DNA from: Ruficoccus amylovorans
Lineage (GTDB): Bacteria; Verrucomicrobiota; Verrucomicrobiia; Opitutales; Cerasicoccaceae
NCBI RefSeq assembly: GCF_014230085.1
Contig: NZ_JACHVB010000014.1
Coordinates: 303,297-367,296 of the forward strand
Length of the DNA stretch: 64,000 nt
Direction of reading: 5' to 3'
Shown here: piece by piece, positions 8,131 to 15,678 of the stretch
How the letters are laid out: each line of letters opens with the position of its first letter
How positions within the stretch are numbered: the stretch's first letter is position 1
Position numbers and translations under genes: made by a program
The notes under the pieces: generated by a model
Seen by the model: only the letters and a program-made list of their open reading frames with translations
What the model was told of the DNA's origin: nothing
The model's database searches: none

Positions 8131-8508
8131 TCAAAGCTCCTTCTTCAGTTTCTTGTCGAAGGTTTCCAGTTTTGCGCCGATTGACTCGGAGTGACCGAGT
8201 ATCAGGTAGTCATCGAAGTCCGCCTTGCCTTTGCGGTACCTGTCCAACGCTTTCCACAAGCGCCCACTGTCATCAAACGAAAACACCGGGTCTTGCAGCA
8301 GGTTATCAAGAACATGGCACCAGCCCTCCCGGTCAAAGTCCATACCGCTTTGCAGCACCCAGCAGGTTTCCATCAGGACCAGATCGAGAAGATGGATTTG
8401 CTCGTCCGCGGATTCCGCCGATTCGATCAAAGAATGGACGTGAGCGCACTGCTTGGTGTCGTCGTCGAGGACGTGACGAAGCAGGTGGTTGGTATCGAAC
8501 GCGATCAT
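8131..8508 (-). CDS. PIN-domain toxin
   Basis: 125 residues. PIN-domain acidic residues are in place: D5 in MIAFDTNHLL, a Glu in VLMETCWVL, DFDDYLI near 98 and TFDKKL near 117. PIN toxins cleave RNA. Its start overlaps the end of the AbrB-type gene by 4 nt, the usual antitoxin-first arrangement. The pair reads against the prophage genes between the HAD-like and CmoA-like genes, so it is cargo with its own expression, probably favouring prophage retention. Confidence 0.8.
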   Translation of the reverse strand: MIAFDTNHLLRHVLDDDTKQCAHVHSLIESAESADEQIHLLDLVLMETCWVLQSGMDFDREGWCHVLDNLLQDPVFSFDDSGRLWKALDRYRKGKADFDDYLILGHSESIGAKLETFDKKLKKEL

Positions 8509-8783
8509 TCGCTTTTGAGCAGATCAGAATATTTCTTCTTCATGTGGCCCCGGATCGCCTCATCCATCTGCTTACCGGTAAGCGGCTTTTGTCCGGGCTT
8601 GATCAGATGCTTGGCGCAACCGGCTGAAGAGCCTGGCCGCCGTTTCTTCCGGATCGAAATCTTGTTGGAAGGCTCCAGTGAGAACTCAAGCCGGTCTCCA
8701 GTCCTGATCGAAAGGGATTCCCTGATCTGCTTGGGCAGTGTGACTTGCCCCTTGGAGGTGACTTTTGCCTGCATCATGGTCAT
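8505..8783 (-). CDS. AbrB/MazE-family antitoxin
   Basis: 92 residues. The N-terminal swapped-hairpin AbrB domain is clear (AKVTSKGQVTLPKQIRESLSI, then GDRLEFSLEP). The basic, Lys-rich C-terminus would wrap the PIN toxin. A purine-rich TAAGGA lies before the ATG at 8783. As in other such pairs the protein probably represses its own promoter in the 63-bp gap to the divergent CmoA-like gene; no strong sigma-70 promoter is visible there on the minus strand. Confidence 0.8.
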   Translation of the reverse strand: MTMMQAKVTSKGQVTLPKQIRESLSIRTGDRLEFSLEPSNKISIRKKRRPGSSAGCAKHLIKPGQKPLTGKQMDEAIRGHMKKKYSDLLKSE

Positions 8784-8827
8784 TCCTTACTTTTGCATCG
8801 ATTTTGTAGAAAATCAAGCAAATCCCT

Positions 8828-8833
8828 TTGACA
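8828..8833 (+). promoter_or_regulatory. TTGACA start box before the CmoA-like gene
   Basis: TTGACA, 13 nt, then ATG at 8847. It lies in the intergenic gap next to the divergent antitoxin gene. Confidence 0.5.
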
Positions 8834-8846
8834 CGTCCCTGTCGGC

Positions 8847-9551
8847 ATGAGCGCCGACATTGAAGCCGACACCGGGATCACGACCGAAGCGAGCAACTGG
8901 GTCTTTGACGAGCACGTCGCCCCGCATTTCGATGAACACGTCCGCAAAAGCGTCCCCGTGTATGACCGGGTGCAGGAACTCGCCGCCACCTTTTCGGACT
9001 GGTTCACGCACCCGGATTGCACCGTGCTGGACTTTGGCGCGGCCACCGGCGAGACCTTGCGTCTTATCCGTGAACGCCATCGCAAGGCTCTTACGCTGAT
9101 CGGCTACGATAACTCGCAGGCCATGATCGCACAGGCGGCCAGCAAGGGCATTGAGGTTACGTTCACCGACCTTGAGCGTTTTTCCGATATCCCGCCCTTC
9201 GCCTACGGGGTCGCGCTGTACACCCTGCAATTCCTGCGCCCCCAGGCCCGCCAGCAACTCGTGTATCAAATTGCCAATACGATTGAGCGCGGCGGTGGCC
9301 TGTTCGTGGTGGAAAAGGTGCTCGGCAGTTATCCGACCACGCAGGACATCATCCAGCAGCTTTATTGGGACATGAAGATCAGCAACGGCTTGACCCCCGC
9401 CCAGGTCATCAACAAGGCCCATGCCTTGCGTGGGTGCATGTTCCCGAAAACCATTGCCGAAAACGAAACCGAGTTCCGTGCCGCCGGTTTCTCGCAAATC
9501 GAACTTGTCTTCAAGGATCTCCAGTTCTGCGGCTGGCTCCTGATCCGCTGA
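8847..9551 (+). CDS. CmoA-like SAM-dependent methyltransferase
   Basis: 234 residues. It opens with FDEHVAPHFDEHVRKSVPVYDRVQ, close to the FD...SVPGY segment of CmoA, the carboxy-SAM synthase of tRNA wobble-U modification. SAM-binding motif I is VLDFGAATGETL (~61-72); IGYDNSQAMIAQA follows as motif II. The length fits CmoA (about 240). In a phage modification block it could carboxymethylate nucleic acid or alter SAM rather than serve host tRNA. Family is fairly sure, substrate open. Confidence 0.65.
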   Translation: MSADIEADTGITTEASNWVFDEHVAPHFDEHVRKSVPVYDRVQELAATFSDWFTHPDCTVLDFGAATGETLRLIRERHRKALTLIGYDNSQAMIAQAASKGIEVTFTDLERFSDIPPFAYGVALYTLQFLRPQARQQLVYQIANTIERGGGLFVVEKVLGSYPTTQDIIQQLYWDMKISNGLTPAQVINKAHALRGCMFPKTIAENETEFRAAGFSQIELVFKDLQFCGWLLIR

Positions 9552-9557
9552 TCCCCG

Positions 9558-10166
9558 ATGAGCATCAACAGCGAGGCGGCGGAAAAGGTTCTCCAGAAGG
9601 ATTTGGAGAACGTCATCAAGAAGGTTGCCGGTGGCAAAACGCTGACTTCGGCGGAACGGGCGCGGGTCGAAGCACTGGCAGCAGGCTCTCAGGACTCGAC
9701 TACTTACGCCAAGAACCTTGTCCAGCTTGCGGAAATCCTCGGAGTCACGCGCCGGACCCTGAGTTCCTGGAGAAAAATGGAAGGCGCTCCCGAGCCCCTG
9801 CCCAACGGCGAACACGAAGTGGCCCGTTGGCGTGAGTTCATCCGAATCCGGGGCTTGAAGGGCTCGAACGACGTTGGCCACCCGACTGAGGCCCTGAAAG
9901 CCCGCCGTCTGCTGGTGGACATTGAGGAGCGCGAACTGCGGCTGTCGATCAAGCGTGGCGATTACCTGCACCGCGAAGATGTGCGCCGGGCGGTGCTCGA
10001 AGGATTGGCTCGTCTGTTCGCCATCTTGCACAAACGCCTGGAGGACGAGTTGCCGCCGCTGTCCTGCGGCAAGGATGCAGTCGGCATCCGCGAGGAAAAC
10101 GCCAGGGCCATCGACGAGGCCCGGCGCGAAGCCTACGAATTCTTTCAGGGCTGGACAGGCTCATGA
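9558..10166 (+). CDS. Terminase small subunit
   Basis: 202 residues, directly before and overlapping (4 nt) the large terminase. A helix-turn-helix at ~50-75 (LAEILGVTRRTLSSWRKMEGAP) matches the Nu1-type winged-helix DNA recognition of lambda-like small terminases. A helical C-terminal part (REDVRRAVLEGLARLFAILHKRLED) would contact the large subunit. It probably recognises the packaging site. Confidence 0.75.
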   Translation: MSINSEAAEKVLQKDLENVIKKVAGGKTLTSAERARVEALAAGSQDSTTYAKNLVQLAEILGVTRRTLSSWRKMEGAPEPLPNGEHEVARWREFIRIRGLKGSNDVGHPTEALKARRLLVDIEERELRLSIKRGDYLHREDVRRAVLEGLARLFAILHKRLEDELPPLSCGKDAVGIREENARAIDEARREAYEFFQGWTGS

Positions 10167-11971
10167 ATGCGGACATCGCCAGCATGTTTGCCGAAGGCGT
10201 GCGCCCCCCGGATCGCCGCCCCCCGTGGCAGTGGTGCGAGGATCACATCCCCGCCATCCCGTATTCGCCCATGCCGGGACGTTTTCGCTCGGACAATTCC
10301 CCGTGGGTAAGGGAAGTGATGGAGGTCATCGTCGATCCCCGCGTGAAGTTGGTTTCGATTCTGGCCAGCGTCCAGTCCTCGAAGACCACTATCCCCGAGC
10401 TGACTCTGTGCTACATCGTCAAGAATTTGCCGGGGCCATGCCTGTGGCTCGACCAGACCGACGAGGACGCCAAGGACCAGTCCGAGTCACGCTTGCAGAA
10501 GCTCTTTGAGGAGTGCGAACCGGTGAGGGATCTCTTTCCCCGCGACCGCCACAAGCGGCGCAACCACACGGTTCATTTTTCAAACGGCATGACGCTGTGG
10601 ATTCTGGGGGCGCACAACAAGACGAACCTCCAGCGCCGTTCCATCCGCTGGCTCTTTGGGGACGAAACCTGGCGTTGGCCTGCCGGGAACATGGCAGAAG
10701 CCGAGGCCCGCGTGACCGCATTCGGCTGGCTGGGTAAGTGCGTGTTCATGAGCCAAGGTGGCGAGGAGAACGACGACACCCACCGTAAGTTTGAGACGAC
10801 CGACATGCGCGAGTGGACTTTCGAGTGTCCCCACTGCGGCAAGCGCCAGCCCTTTGCCTGGGAAAATGTCGAGTGGTCGAAGTCGGCCCGCGACGCCGAG
10901 GGGAACTGGGATTTTTCCGCTGTGCGCGATTCGACCATCCTGCGCTGCACGCACTGTAACCACTACTTCACCGACTCGGACGCCACCCGCCGCCAGTTGA
11001 ACGCCACCGGCAAATACATCCGCACCAACACCAATGCCTCCCCGGAGAATGTCGGCTTTCATTGGAACGCGCTGTGCGCCATGAGTTGGGGCAAGCTGGC
11101 CGAACTCTACCTGCGGGCGAAAGCCGCCGCCCGTCAGGGCGACACGTCGCTCTTGCAGCAGTTTTATCAGAAGCGTCTCGCGCTTCCCTGGCGCGAATAC
11201 GTCGAAGATTACAAAATGGAAATCGCCACCTGCGGCTATCGCAAGGGTGAGTCCTGGGAAGAAGAAGGCGGCATCACTCGCCAGGGGAAGGTAGTTGCGC
11301 CACCGTTCGAGGGCGTAGTCATACCACTGCGCATCCTCACGGTGGATTGCCAGATGGACCACCTGTTCGCCGTCGTGCGCTCGTGGAGTCCGAACGGTTC
11401 CTCCCGGCTGGTCTGGAATGAGCGCCTCTTGACCTTCGATGACATCGAACTCTTGCAGGAGAGGTATGATATCCACCCGAACCTGGTGTTTGTCGATGCA
11501 GGGCACGCCACCTATGACGTATACCGACAGTGTTCGAAAAAAGGCTGGGTGGCACTGATCGGGGACCGGCGACTGACCTTCCCTCATAAAAGCAAAGAGA
11601 AAGGCGGTGTGCAGCGTTTCTATTCCCCTCGACGCAAAGTCGTACTCGGCACCCGGCAGTCTTGCTACGTCCATTACTGGTCGAACCTCAACATCAAGGA
11701 CACACTGGCCCGCCTGCGGCGCAACCAGGACCCGGCCAAGGGCCCGACGTGGGAAGTCCCCGACGACATCGACGAGGAATACCTTTCCCAGATGGAATCC
11801 GAACATCGCACCAAAGAAAAAAACACCTGGATGTGGAAGCAGATCGGCAAGCGACCGAATCACTACTGGGACTGTGAGTCCATGCAGGCCGCCGCAGCCA
11901 CCATGCTCAAGATCATCGGGCGGGAGAGCATTGTTGACACGCCTGCCAGCGGTAATGGCGGACGTGATTGA
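10163..11971 (+). CDS. Terminase large subunit, GpA family
   Basis: 602 residues, as usual for lambda gpA-type terminases. Features in order: PPWQWCEDH opening, ATPase P-loop variant ASVQSSKTT with K74, Walker B region WLFGDETWRWPAG, and a zinc-ribbon with CPHC...CTHC pairs (~225-270). A nuclease half includes VDCQMDH and FVDAGHATYD acidic clusters. It packages DNA into the prohead. The 3' end overlaps the next gene by 17 nt and contains that gene's TTGACA box. Confidence 0.92.
   Translation: MNADIASMFAEGVRPPDRRPPWQWCEDHIPAIPYSPMPGRFRSDNSPWVREVMEVIVDPRVKLVSILASVQSSKTTIPELTLCYIVKNLPGPCLWLDQTDEDAKDQSESRLQKLFEECEPVRDLFPRDRHKRRNHTVHFSNGMTLWILGAHNKTNLQRRSIRWLFGDETWRWPAGNMAEAEARVTAFGWLGKCVFMSQGGEENDDTHRKFETTDMREWTFECPHCGKRQPFAWENVEWSKSARDAEGNWDFSAVRDSTILRCTHCNHYFTDSDATRRQLNATGKYIRTNTNASPENVGFHWNALCAMSWGKLAELYLRAKAAARQGDTSLLQQFYQKRLALPWREYVEDYKMEIATCGYRKGESWEEEGGITRQGKVVAPPFEGVVIPLRILTVDCQMDHLFAVVRSWSPNGSSRLVWNERLLTFDDIELLQERYDIHPNLVFVDAGHATYDVYRQCSKKGWVALIGDRRLTFPHKSKEKGGVQRFYSPRRKVVLGTRQSCYVHYWSNLNIKDTLARLRRNQDPAKGPTWEVPDDIDEEYLSQMESEHRTKEKNTWMWKQIGKRPNHYWDCESMQAAAATMLKIIGRESIVDTPASGNGGRD
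11934..11939 (+). promoter_or_regulatory. TTGACA start box before the connector gene
   Basis: TTGACA, 15 nt, then ATG at 11955, all within the terminase coding sequence. The spacer shares GCCAGCGG with the box at 18756. Confidence 0.5.
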
Positions 11972-12215
11972 TTACAGCATCGGCTTCACCGTGCCGGAAA
12001 TCGAGGAGATTTTGGCGGTGCAGAAAGCAGAACTGAAAAAGACGCAGGCTGCTTACGCCAACGACGGTTCCAGCGTGAGCAAGCGTCGCCTGGATGAAAT
12101 CCATGTCATTATCCGGGCTTGCCAGGACGCCCTCGTGAAACTGGCCCCCGAGACCTACGCCCGTCCCCGGCGAACTGCCGTACAATCCGCCGTCATTGGC
12201 CACCTGCCCAAGTGA
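11955..12215 (+). CDS. Small head protein in gpW position
   Basis: 86 residues, between terminase and portal, where lambda-like phages encode gpW, the head-completion protein. The sequence is helical (VPEIEEILAVQKAELKKTQAAY) with a basic C-terminus. It resembles short gpW-type connectors in size, position and helix content, but no diagnostic motif is visible. The start at 11955 is supported by the TTGACA box, and its stop overlaps the portal ATG by 1 nt. Confidence 0.6.
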   Translation: MADVIDYSIGFTVPEIEEILAVQKAELKKTQAAYANDGSSVSKRRLDEIHVIIRACQDALVKLAPETYARPRRTAVQSAVIGHLPK

Positions 12216-13630
12216 TGTTGAAGCGATTCTTCAAGTTCCTCGGCCTTTCCTCCTATGAAGGGGCCAACACGTCTCTCCGTCGCGGGCGTGTGCCCGGCGC
12301 GGCTCCCGCCGACGCGAAGAAAGAACTGACCTCGGCAGTCCGGCGCGAGTTGGTGCGCAAAAGCCGCTACCTGCACAAGAACTCCGGCTTCGTTCGGGAG
12401 ATGGTCAGCGATATGGCCATCTACTCGGTGAGCGACGGCATCAAGCCACAGGCCCAGACGGCTGACGCGGCCTGGAACAAAGCAGCCGAAGACCTTTTCT
12501 CGCGCTGGGCACAGCGGGCCGACATCACGGGGCGGTTCAGCTTTGAGCAGTGCCAGAGTCTGGTTTGCCGGGGTGTCGATGTGGACGGGGAGTATTTCGT
12601 CGTCAAGGTGCGGGACCGCTTCGGGCGTCCGCGTATCCAATTGGTGGAGACGCACCGGGTGGGGCAGGGGAGCGCGACTGCCGAAACCATCGACGGTATC
12701 GGCTTTGACCGCTTTGGCGCGCCCGCCTTTTACCGTGTCCGGCAGGATGATGACAGCACGCGGGATGTTCCGGCGAGCGCGGTCATGCACGTCTTTGAGC
12801 CGGAGTCGGCCAGTGGTGCCCGCAGCGCCCCCACGCTCCAACACTCAATCAATCATTTGCTCGATGAAATCGAATTGCTGGCGCTGGAAAAGCACGCGGT
12901 GAAAGACAACGCGGATATTTCCCGCGTGCTCAAAAGCGAAAGTGGTGAAATCGACGAGTCGGGCGATTTTATGGTGCAGGCCGATGGCGAAGCCGAGGAC
13001 GGCAGTGATCCGCAACAGGTGCAGCGCATTGTCGGCGGCAAGGTCGTCTCCCTCAAGCCTAACGAATCGCTGGAAAGCTATCAGTCGGATCGGCCCAGCC
13101 CGGTATTCACGGGTTTCCTCGAACACTTGAAACGCGATTCCGCCGCTGGGATGTTGCCCTACGAGTTCGTGCTCGATTCGGCTAAGATCGGCGGGGCAGG
13201 GGTGCGCCTGGTGGTGGCCAAGGCTGACCGGCGTTTTTCTTTCCGGCAGATGATCCTGATTCAACGTTTTCTCAAGCCGACGTGGGGTTACGTGATCGGG
13301 GACGCCATCGACCGGGGAGAACTAGCAGCCGTGAAGGGCTGGCACCGGGTGCGCTTCGTCACGCCCCGGCGCATCACCGTGGATGCCGGGCGCGAGGCCC
13401 AGCAGAACCGGGCCGACGTGGAAACCGGCCTCAAAACTCTTTCCGAGCACTACGCCGAACTCGGGCAGGACTTTGACGAGCAACTGGAGATCCGCGCCCA
13501 GAATGCCCGGCGTATCCTCGATGCGGCTGAGAAATACGGTGTTCCCGTCGAAATGCTTTACCGCCCGCAGGGCACGCAGCTTTCCAGCCTGGTTGACACG
13601 AATGCGCAGGTGTCACGCGAGGGTGAATGA
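12215..13630 (+). CDS. Portal protein, lambda GpB family
   Basis: 471 residues. The ATG at 12215 uses the TGATG overlap with the gpW-position gene; reading further upstream would run through that gene. Typical portal pieces: RKNSG/LHKNSGFVREMVSDMAIYSVSDGIKP (~50-75), DVDGEYFVVKVRD, HVFEPESASGARSAP, FLEHLKRDSAAGMLPYE. The portal ring is the DNA gate and the site of terminase docking. The last codons and the stop (13628-13630) lie inside the tRNA-like element. Confidence 0.9.
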   Translation: MLKRFFKFLGLSSYEGANTSLRRGRVPGAAPADAKKELTSAVRRELVRKSRYLHKNSGFVREMVSDMAIYSVSDGIKPQAQTADAAWNKAAEDLFSRWAQRADITGRFSFEQCQSLVCRGVDVDGEYFVVKVRDRFGRPRIQLVETHRVGQGSATAETIDGIGFDRFGAPAFYRVRQDDDSTRDVPASAVMHVFEPESASGARSAPTLQHSINHLLDEIELLALEKHAVKDNADISRVLKSESGEIDESGDFMVQADGEAEDGSDPQQVQRIVGGKVVSLKPNESLESYQSDRPSPVFTGFLEHLKRDSAAGMLPYEFVLDSAKIGGAGVRLVVAKADRRFSFRQMILIQRFLKPTWGYVIGDAIDRGELAAVKGWHRVRFVTPRRITVDAGREAQQNRADVETGLKTLSEHYAELGQDFDEQLEIRAQNARRILDAAEKYGVPVEMLYRPQGTQLSSLVDTNAQVSREGE

Positions 13631-13689
13631 GGCACTCGGTCGGGTTCATCCCCCGGAGCTTGCAGGTTCGACTCCTGCCCCTCGCCCCA
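13617..13689 (+). tRNA. Initiator-type tRNA-Met-like element (CAT) with collapsed D arm
   Basis: 73 nt. The acceptor stem GCGAGGG/CCCTCGC (13617-13623 with 13679-13685) is perfect over 7 bp, followed by C and an encoded CCA. The T arm GCAGG-TTCGACT-CCTGC is perfect. The anticodon arm TCGGG-TTCATCC-CCCGG has CAT at 34-36 and the GGG:CCC pairs that mark initiator tRNAs. The D arm is reduced to GAG-gca-CTC, without the GG of a normal D loop. The 1:72 pair is G:C, unlike bacterial initiators. A TTGACA lies 18 nt upstream (13593-13598). It could be a working tRNA, a decoy or a relic. It overlaps the portal stop codon. Confidence 0.6.
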
Positions 13690-13699
13690 TCTTTTCGTT

Positions 13700-14512
13700 A
13701 TGCGCTTCGCCCACATCCTTCATGCCGTCTACCGCGAACCCTGGAATATTTCCGCTTCCGGTTGGCTGAGTGTTCATGAAGTTCTCCAGAACCGTTTGTC
13801 GGGGGAAGCGCAAAACCTCGATCTGTCGGCCTTCGTCAATCCCCGGCCCGATCTGGAAATCGACGCTCAAGGCATCGGCCATGTCCACGTCACTGGCGTC
13901 CTCGGCAAAAACTTGAGCCAGATCGAACGCGCCTGCGGCAACACCGGCTACGAGCAGATTGAAGCCGAAATTGCCGATGCGGTGGAATCTGGCGCACGCG
14001 GAATTCTCCTGCATGTGAACTCCCCCGGCGGCGCGGCCAGCGGCAACGTCGAGACCTCCCGCTTCGTGGCCGACTGCGGCGTGCCCACCGTGGCTTGGGT
14101 GGATGAACTGGCCGCATCCGCCGCCTATGCTATTGCTGCCGGAACCTCCCGTATTGTCGCCGCGCCCTCTGCGCAGGTGGGCAGCATCGGCACGATCCTA
14201 CCGCTGGTGGATACGTCCGGGCAGTGGGAGCAGCGCGGCTGGAAACCGGCCTACATCACGCACACGGGCGGCGATTTGAAAGACGCCACCTGGCCCCCGA
14301 ACTTTTCCGAAGCGCATCGGGCGCACCTTCAGGAAATGGTGGACGATTACTTCGGGCAGTTCCGCGAGCATGTGCTTGCTCACCGCTCTGTGCAGCAGTC
14401 GGCCATGCGCGGGCAGACCTTTTTGAGCGAACGGGCGAAAGCTGCCAACCTCATTGACCGCATCGGTTCGTACGCCGGTGCCTACGAGGAACTGCTTGGC
14501 ATGGTTGGATGA
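13700..14512 (+). CDS. Head maturation protease, S49/SppA-like
   Basis: 270 residues. The S49 fold is clear: GARGILLHVNSPGGAASGN, then DELAASAAYAIA with catalytic S140, GSIGTI, and K194 in GGDLKDATW. The Ser-Lys spacing of ~54 is close to that of lambda gpC. It would cleave scaffold and capsid precursors in the prohead. The scaffold follows two genes later, separated by a foreign-looking gene. The stop overlaps that gene's ATG. Confidence 0.85.
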   Translation: MRFAHILHAVYREPWNISASGWLSVHEVLQNRLSGEAQNLDLSAFVNPRPDLEIDAQGIGHVHVTGVLGKNLSQIERACGNTGYEQIEAEIADAVESGARGILLHVNSPGGAASGNVETSRFVADCGVPTVAWVDELAASAAYAIAAGTSRIVAAPSAQVGSIGTILPLVDTSGQWEQRGWKPAYITHTGGDLKDATWPPNFSEAHRAHLQEMVDDYFGQFREHVLAHRSVQQSAMRGQTFLSERAKAANLIDRIGSYAGAYEELLGMVG

Positions 14513-15147
14513 ATTGGCTGGAAATTCTTAATTCCACCAACGAATATTCAGATGTGTTTCGTCTACTTGGAATCGCATTGATCGGGATGCTTGGGCTTTG
14601 CCTCTTCATCTGCCTTGCCGTATGCGTCTTCTCCGGTATGTTGCCCATTGGGCTCGCCTTGTTCTTTTGTGCGGCAATGCTTATGATGTGTACTTGGGTA
14701 GGTTTTAAAATAGTCGGAACCAGAAAGCCTGCCGAACCCGTGGACCTCGAAAAGCTTGAAGCGGAGGGTAAGGTTATCACTGAGGAGTTCCGAGTAAAGC
14801 GGGCCTTTGAAGTGGAAGAATTCGAAGACGAAGGCATGCATTTATTTTTGGAATTGGAGCCAGGGCGCATTCTCTACCTTTCGGGGCAATACCTCTATGA
14901 TTACGTAGAGATATTGGATGACCCGGATATGAGCCAACCGGCATCGTTTCCTTGTGAGCACTTCAAAGTTAAACGGAATACGAAGCACGGATGGGTTTAC
15001 GAGATTGAGAGTCTATCCCCTTTTATGGCCCCGGATGAAAAGCTTCCGTGTTTTTCAAAAAGCTTCTTCGATAAATATGATTTTCCCGATGACGGGAGAA
15101 TCTTCGATATCGATTACGATCAGTTGAAACAAGAAATCCGAGGCTAG
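14509..15147 (+). CDS. Membrane protein, probable prophage cargo
   Basis: 212 residues. Two hydrophobic segments lie at ~18-45 and ~47-70 (LLGIALIGMLGLCLFICLAV, MLPIGLALFFCAAMLMMCTW), followed by a soluble acidic domain (EEFEDEGMHLFLELEPGRILYLSGQYL). Base composition is clearly lower in GC than its neighbours, and it interrupts the usual protease-scaffold order. This is the pattern of a moron expressed from the prophage, for example an envelope or exclusion protein. No family recognised. It is coupled to the protease gene by an ATGA-type overlap. Confidence 0.6.
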   Translation: MNWLEILNSTNEYSDVFRLLGIALIGMLGLCLFICLAVCVFSGMLPIGLALFFCAAMLMMCTWVGFKIVGTRKPAEPVDLEKLEAEGKVITEEFRVKRAFEVEEFEDEGMHLFLELEPGRILYLSGQYLYDYVEILDDPDMSQPASFPCEHFKVKRNTKHGWVYEIESLSPFMAPDEKLPCFSKSFFDKYDFPDDGRIFDIDYDQLKQEIRG

Positions 15148-15158
15148 CCCTATTCCAG

Positions 15159-15164
15159 TTGACA
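15159..15164 (+). promoter_or_regulatory. TTGACA start box before the scaffold-like gene
   Basis: TTGACA, 16 nt, then ATG at 15181. It sits in the short gap after the cargo gene. Confidence 0.5.
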
Positions 15165-15180
15165 CGGGGGCGTTCAGTAA

Positions 15181-15675
15181 ATGAACGACTTCCCCGCACC
15201 GGAAACCCTCGGAACGCTCGCGCTTGCCCGCGAGACTTACGGCAAACTCCTGGCTGCCTTCCACGAGAAGGACGGCCAGACCTCGCAACTGAAGGCCGAC
15301 TTGGAAGCGGCCAACGAACTGGTGGACGAAAGCGCCACCGCACTTGCTCAGGCGCAGACTGACCTGAAAGCGAAAGCCGCCGAAACGGACCAGGCCAAGC
15401 GCGACCTCAGCACGGCCAAACAGACCATCCAGTCGCTGGAGACTCAGGTCGGTTCGCTCGAAACGACCGTCAGCGATCTGAAGGCCGCCGCCAAGTCGGC
15501 GGAAGAAGAGGCTGCCGAAATCTGCGCCAGCGTCGGCGTCGATCCCCTCCAGATCAAGCCCGACGACACACCGGAGCAGCCGGACCTGATGGCGCAGTAC
15601 CGGGCCATCGAAGATCCCGGCCAGCGCACCGCGTTTTTCCGTAAGCACAAAGACAAACTCCTTTCCCGCCGCTAA
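15181..15675 (+). CDS. Coiled-coil scaffold-like protein
   Basis: 164 residues. Residues ~30-115 form one long Ala/Lys/Glu/Gln-rich coiled coil (heptads such as SATALAQAQTDLKAKAAET). A basic C-terminal tail follows (FFRKHKDKLLSRR). Length, composition and location between protease and capsid fit a capsid assembly scaffold or decoration precursor. The basic C-terminus would bind the coat protein, as in other scaffolds. Confidence 0.65.
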   Translation: MNDFPAPETLGTLALARETYGKLLAAFHEKDGQTSQLKADLEAANELVDESATALAQAQTDLKAKAAETDQAKRDLSTAKQTIQSLETQVGSLETTVSDLKAAAKSAEEEAAEICASVGVDPLQIKPDDTPEQPDLMAQYRAIEDPGQRTAFFRKHKDKLLSRR

Positions 15676-15678
15676 GCC

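Noticed and set aside
8191..8850. 219-codon plus-strand frame
   Set aside because: Antisense to the AbrB-PIN pair, whose motifs and overlap are convincing.
6201..12844. Long minus-strand open frames, for example 6201-7412, 8814-10031, 10580-11863
   Set aside because: They lie opposite well-supported phage genes in GC-rich DNA, have no recognisable domains and no start signals.
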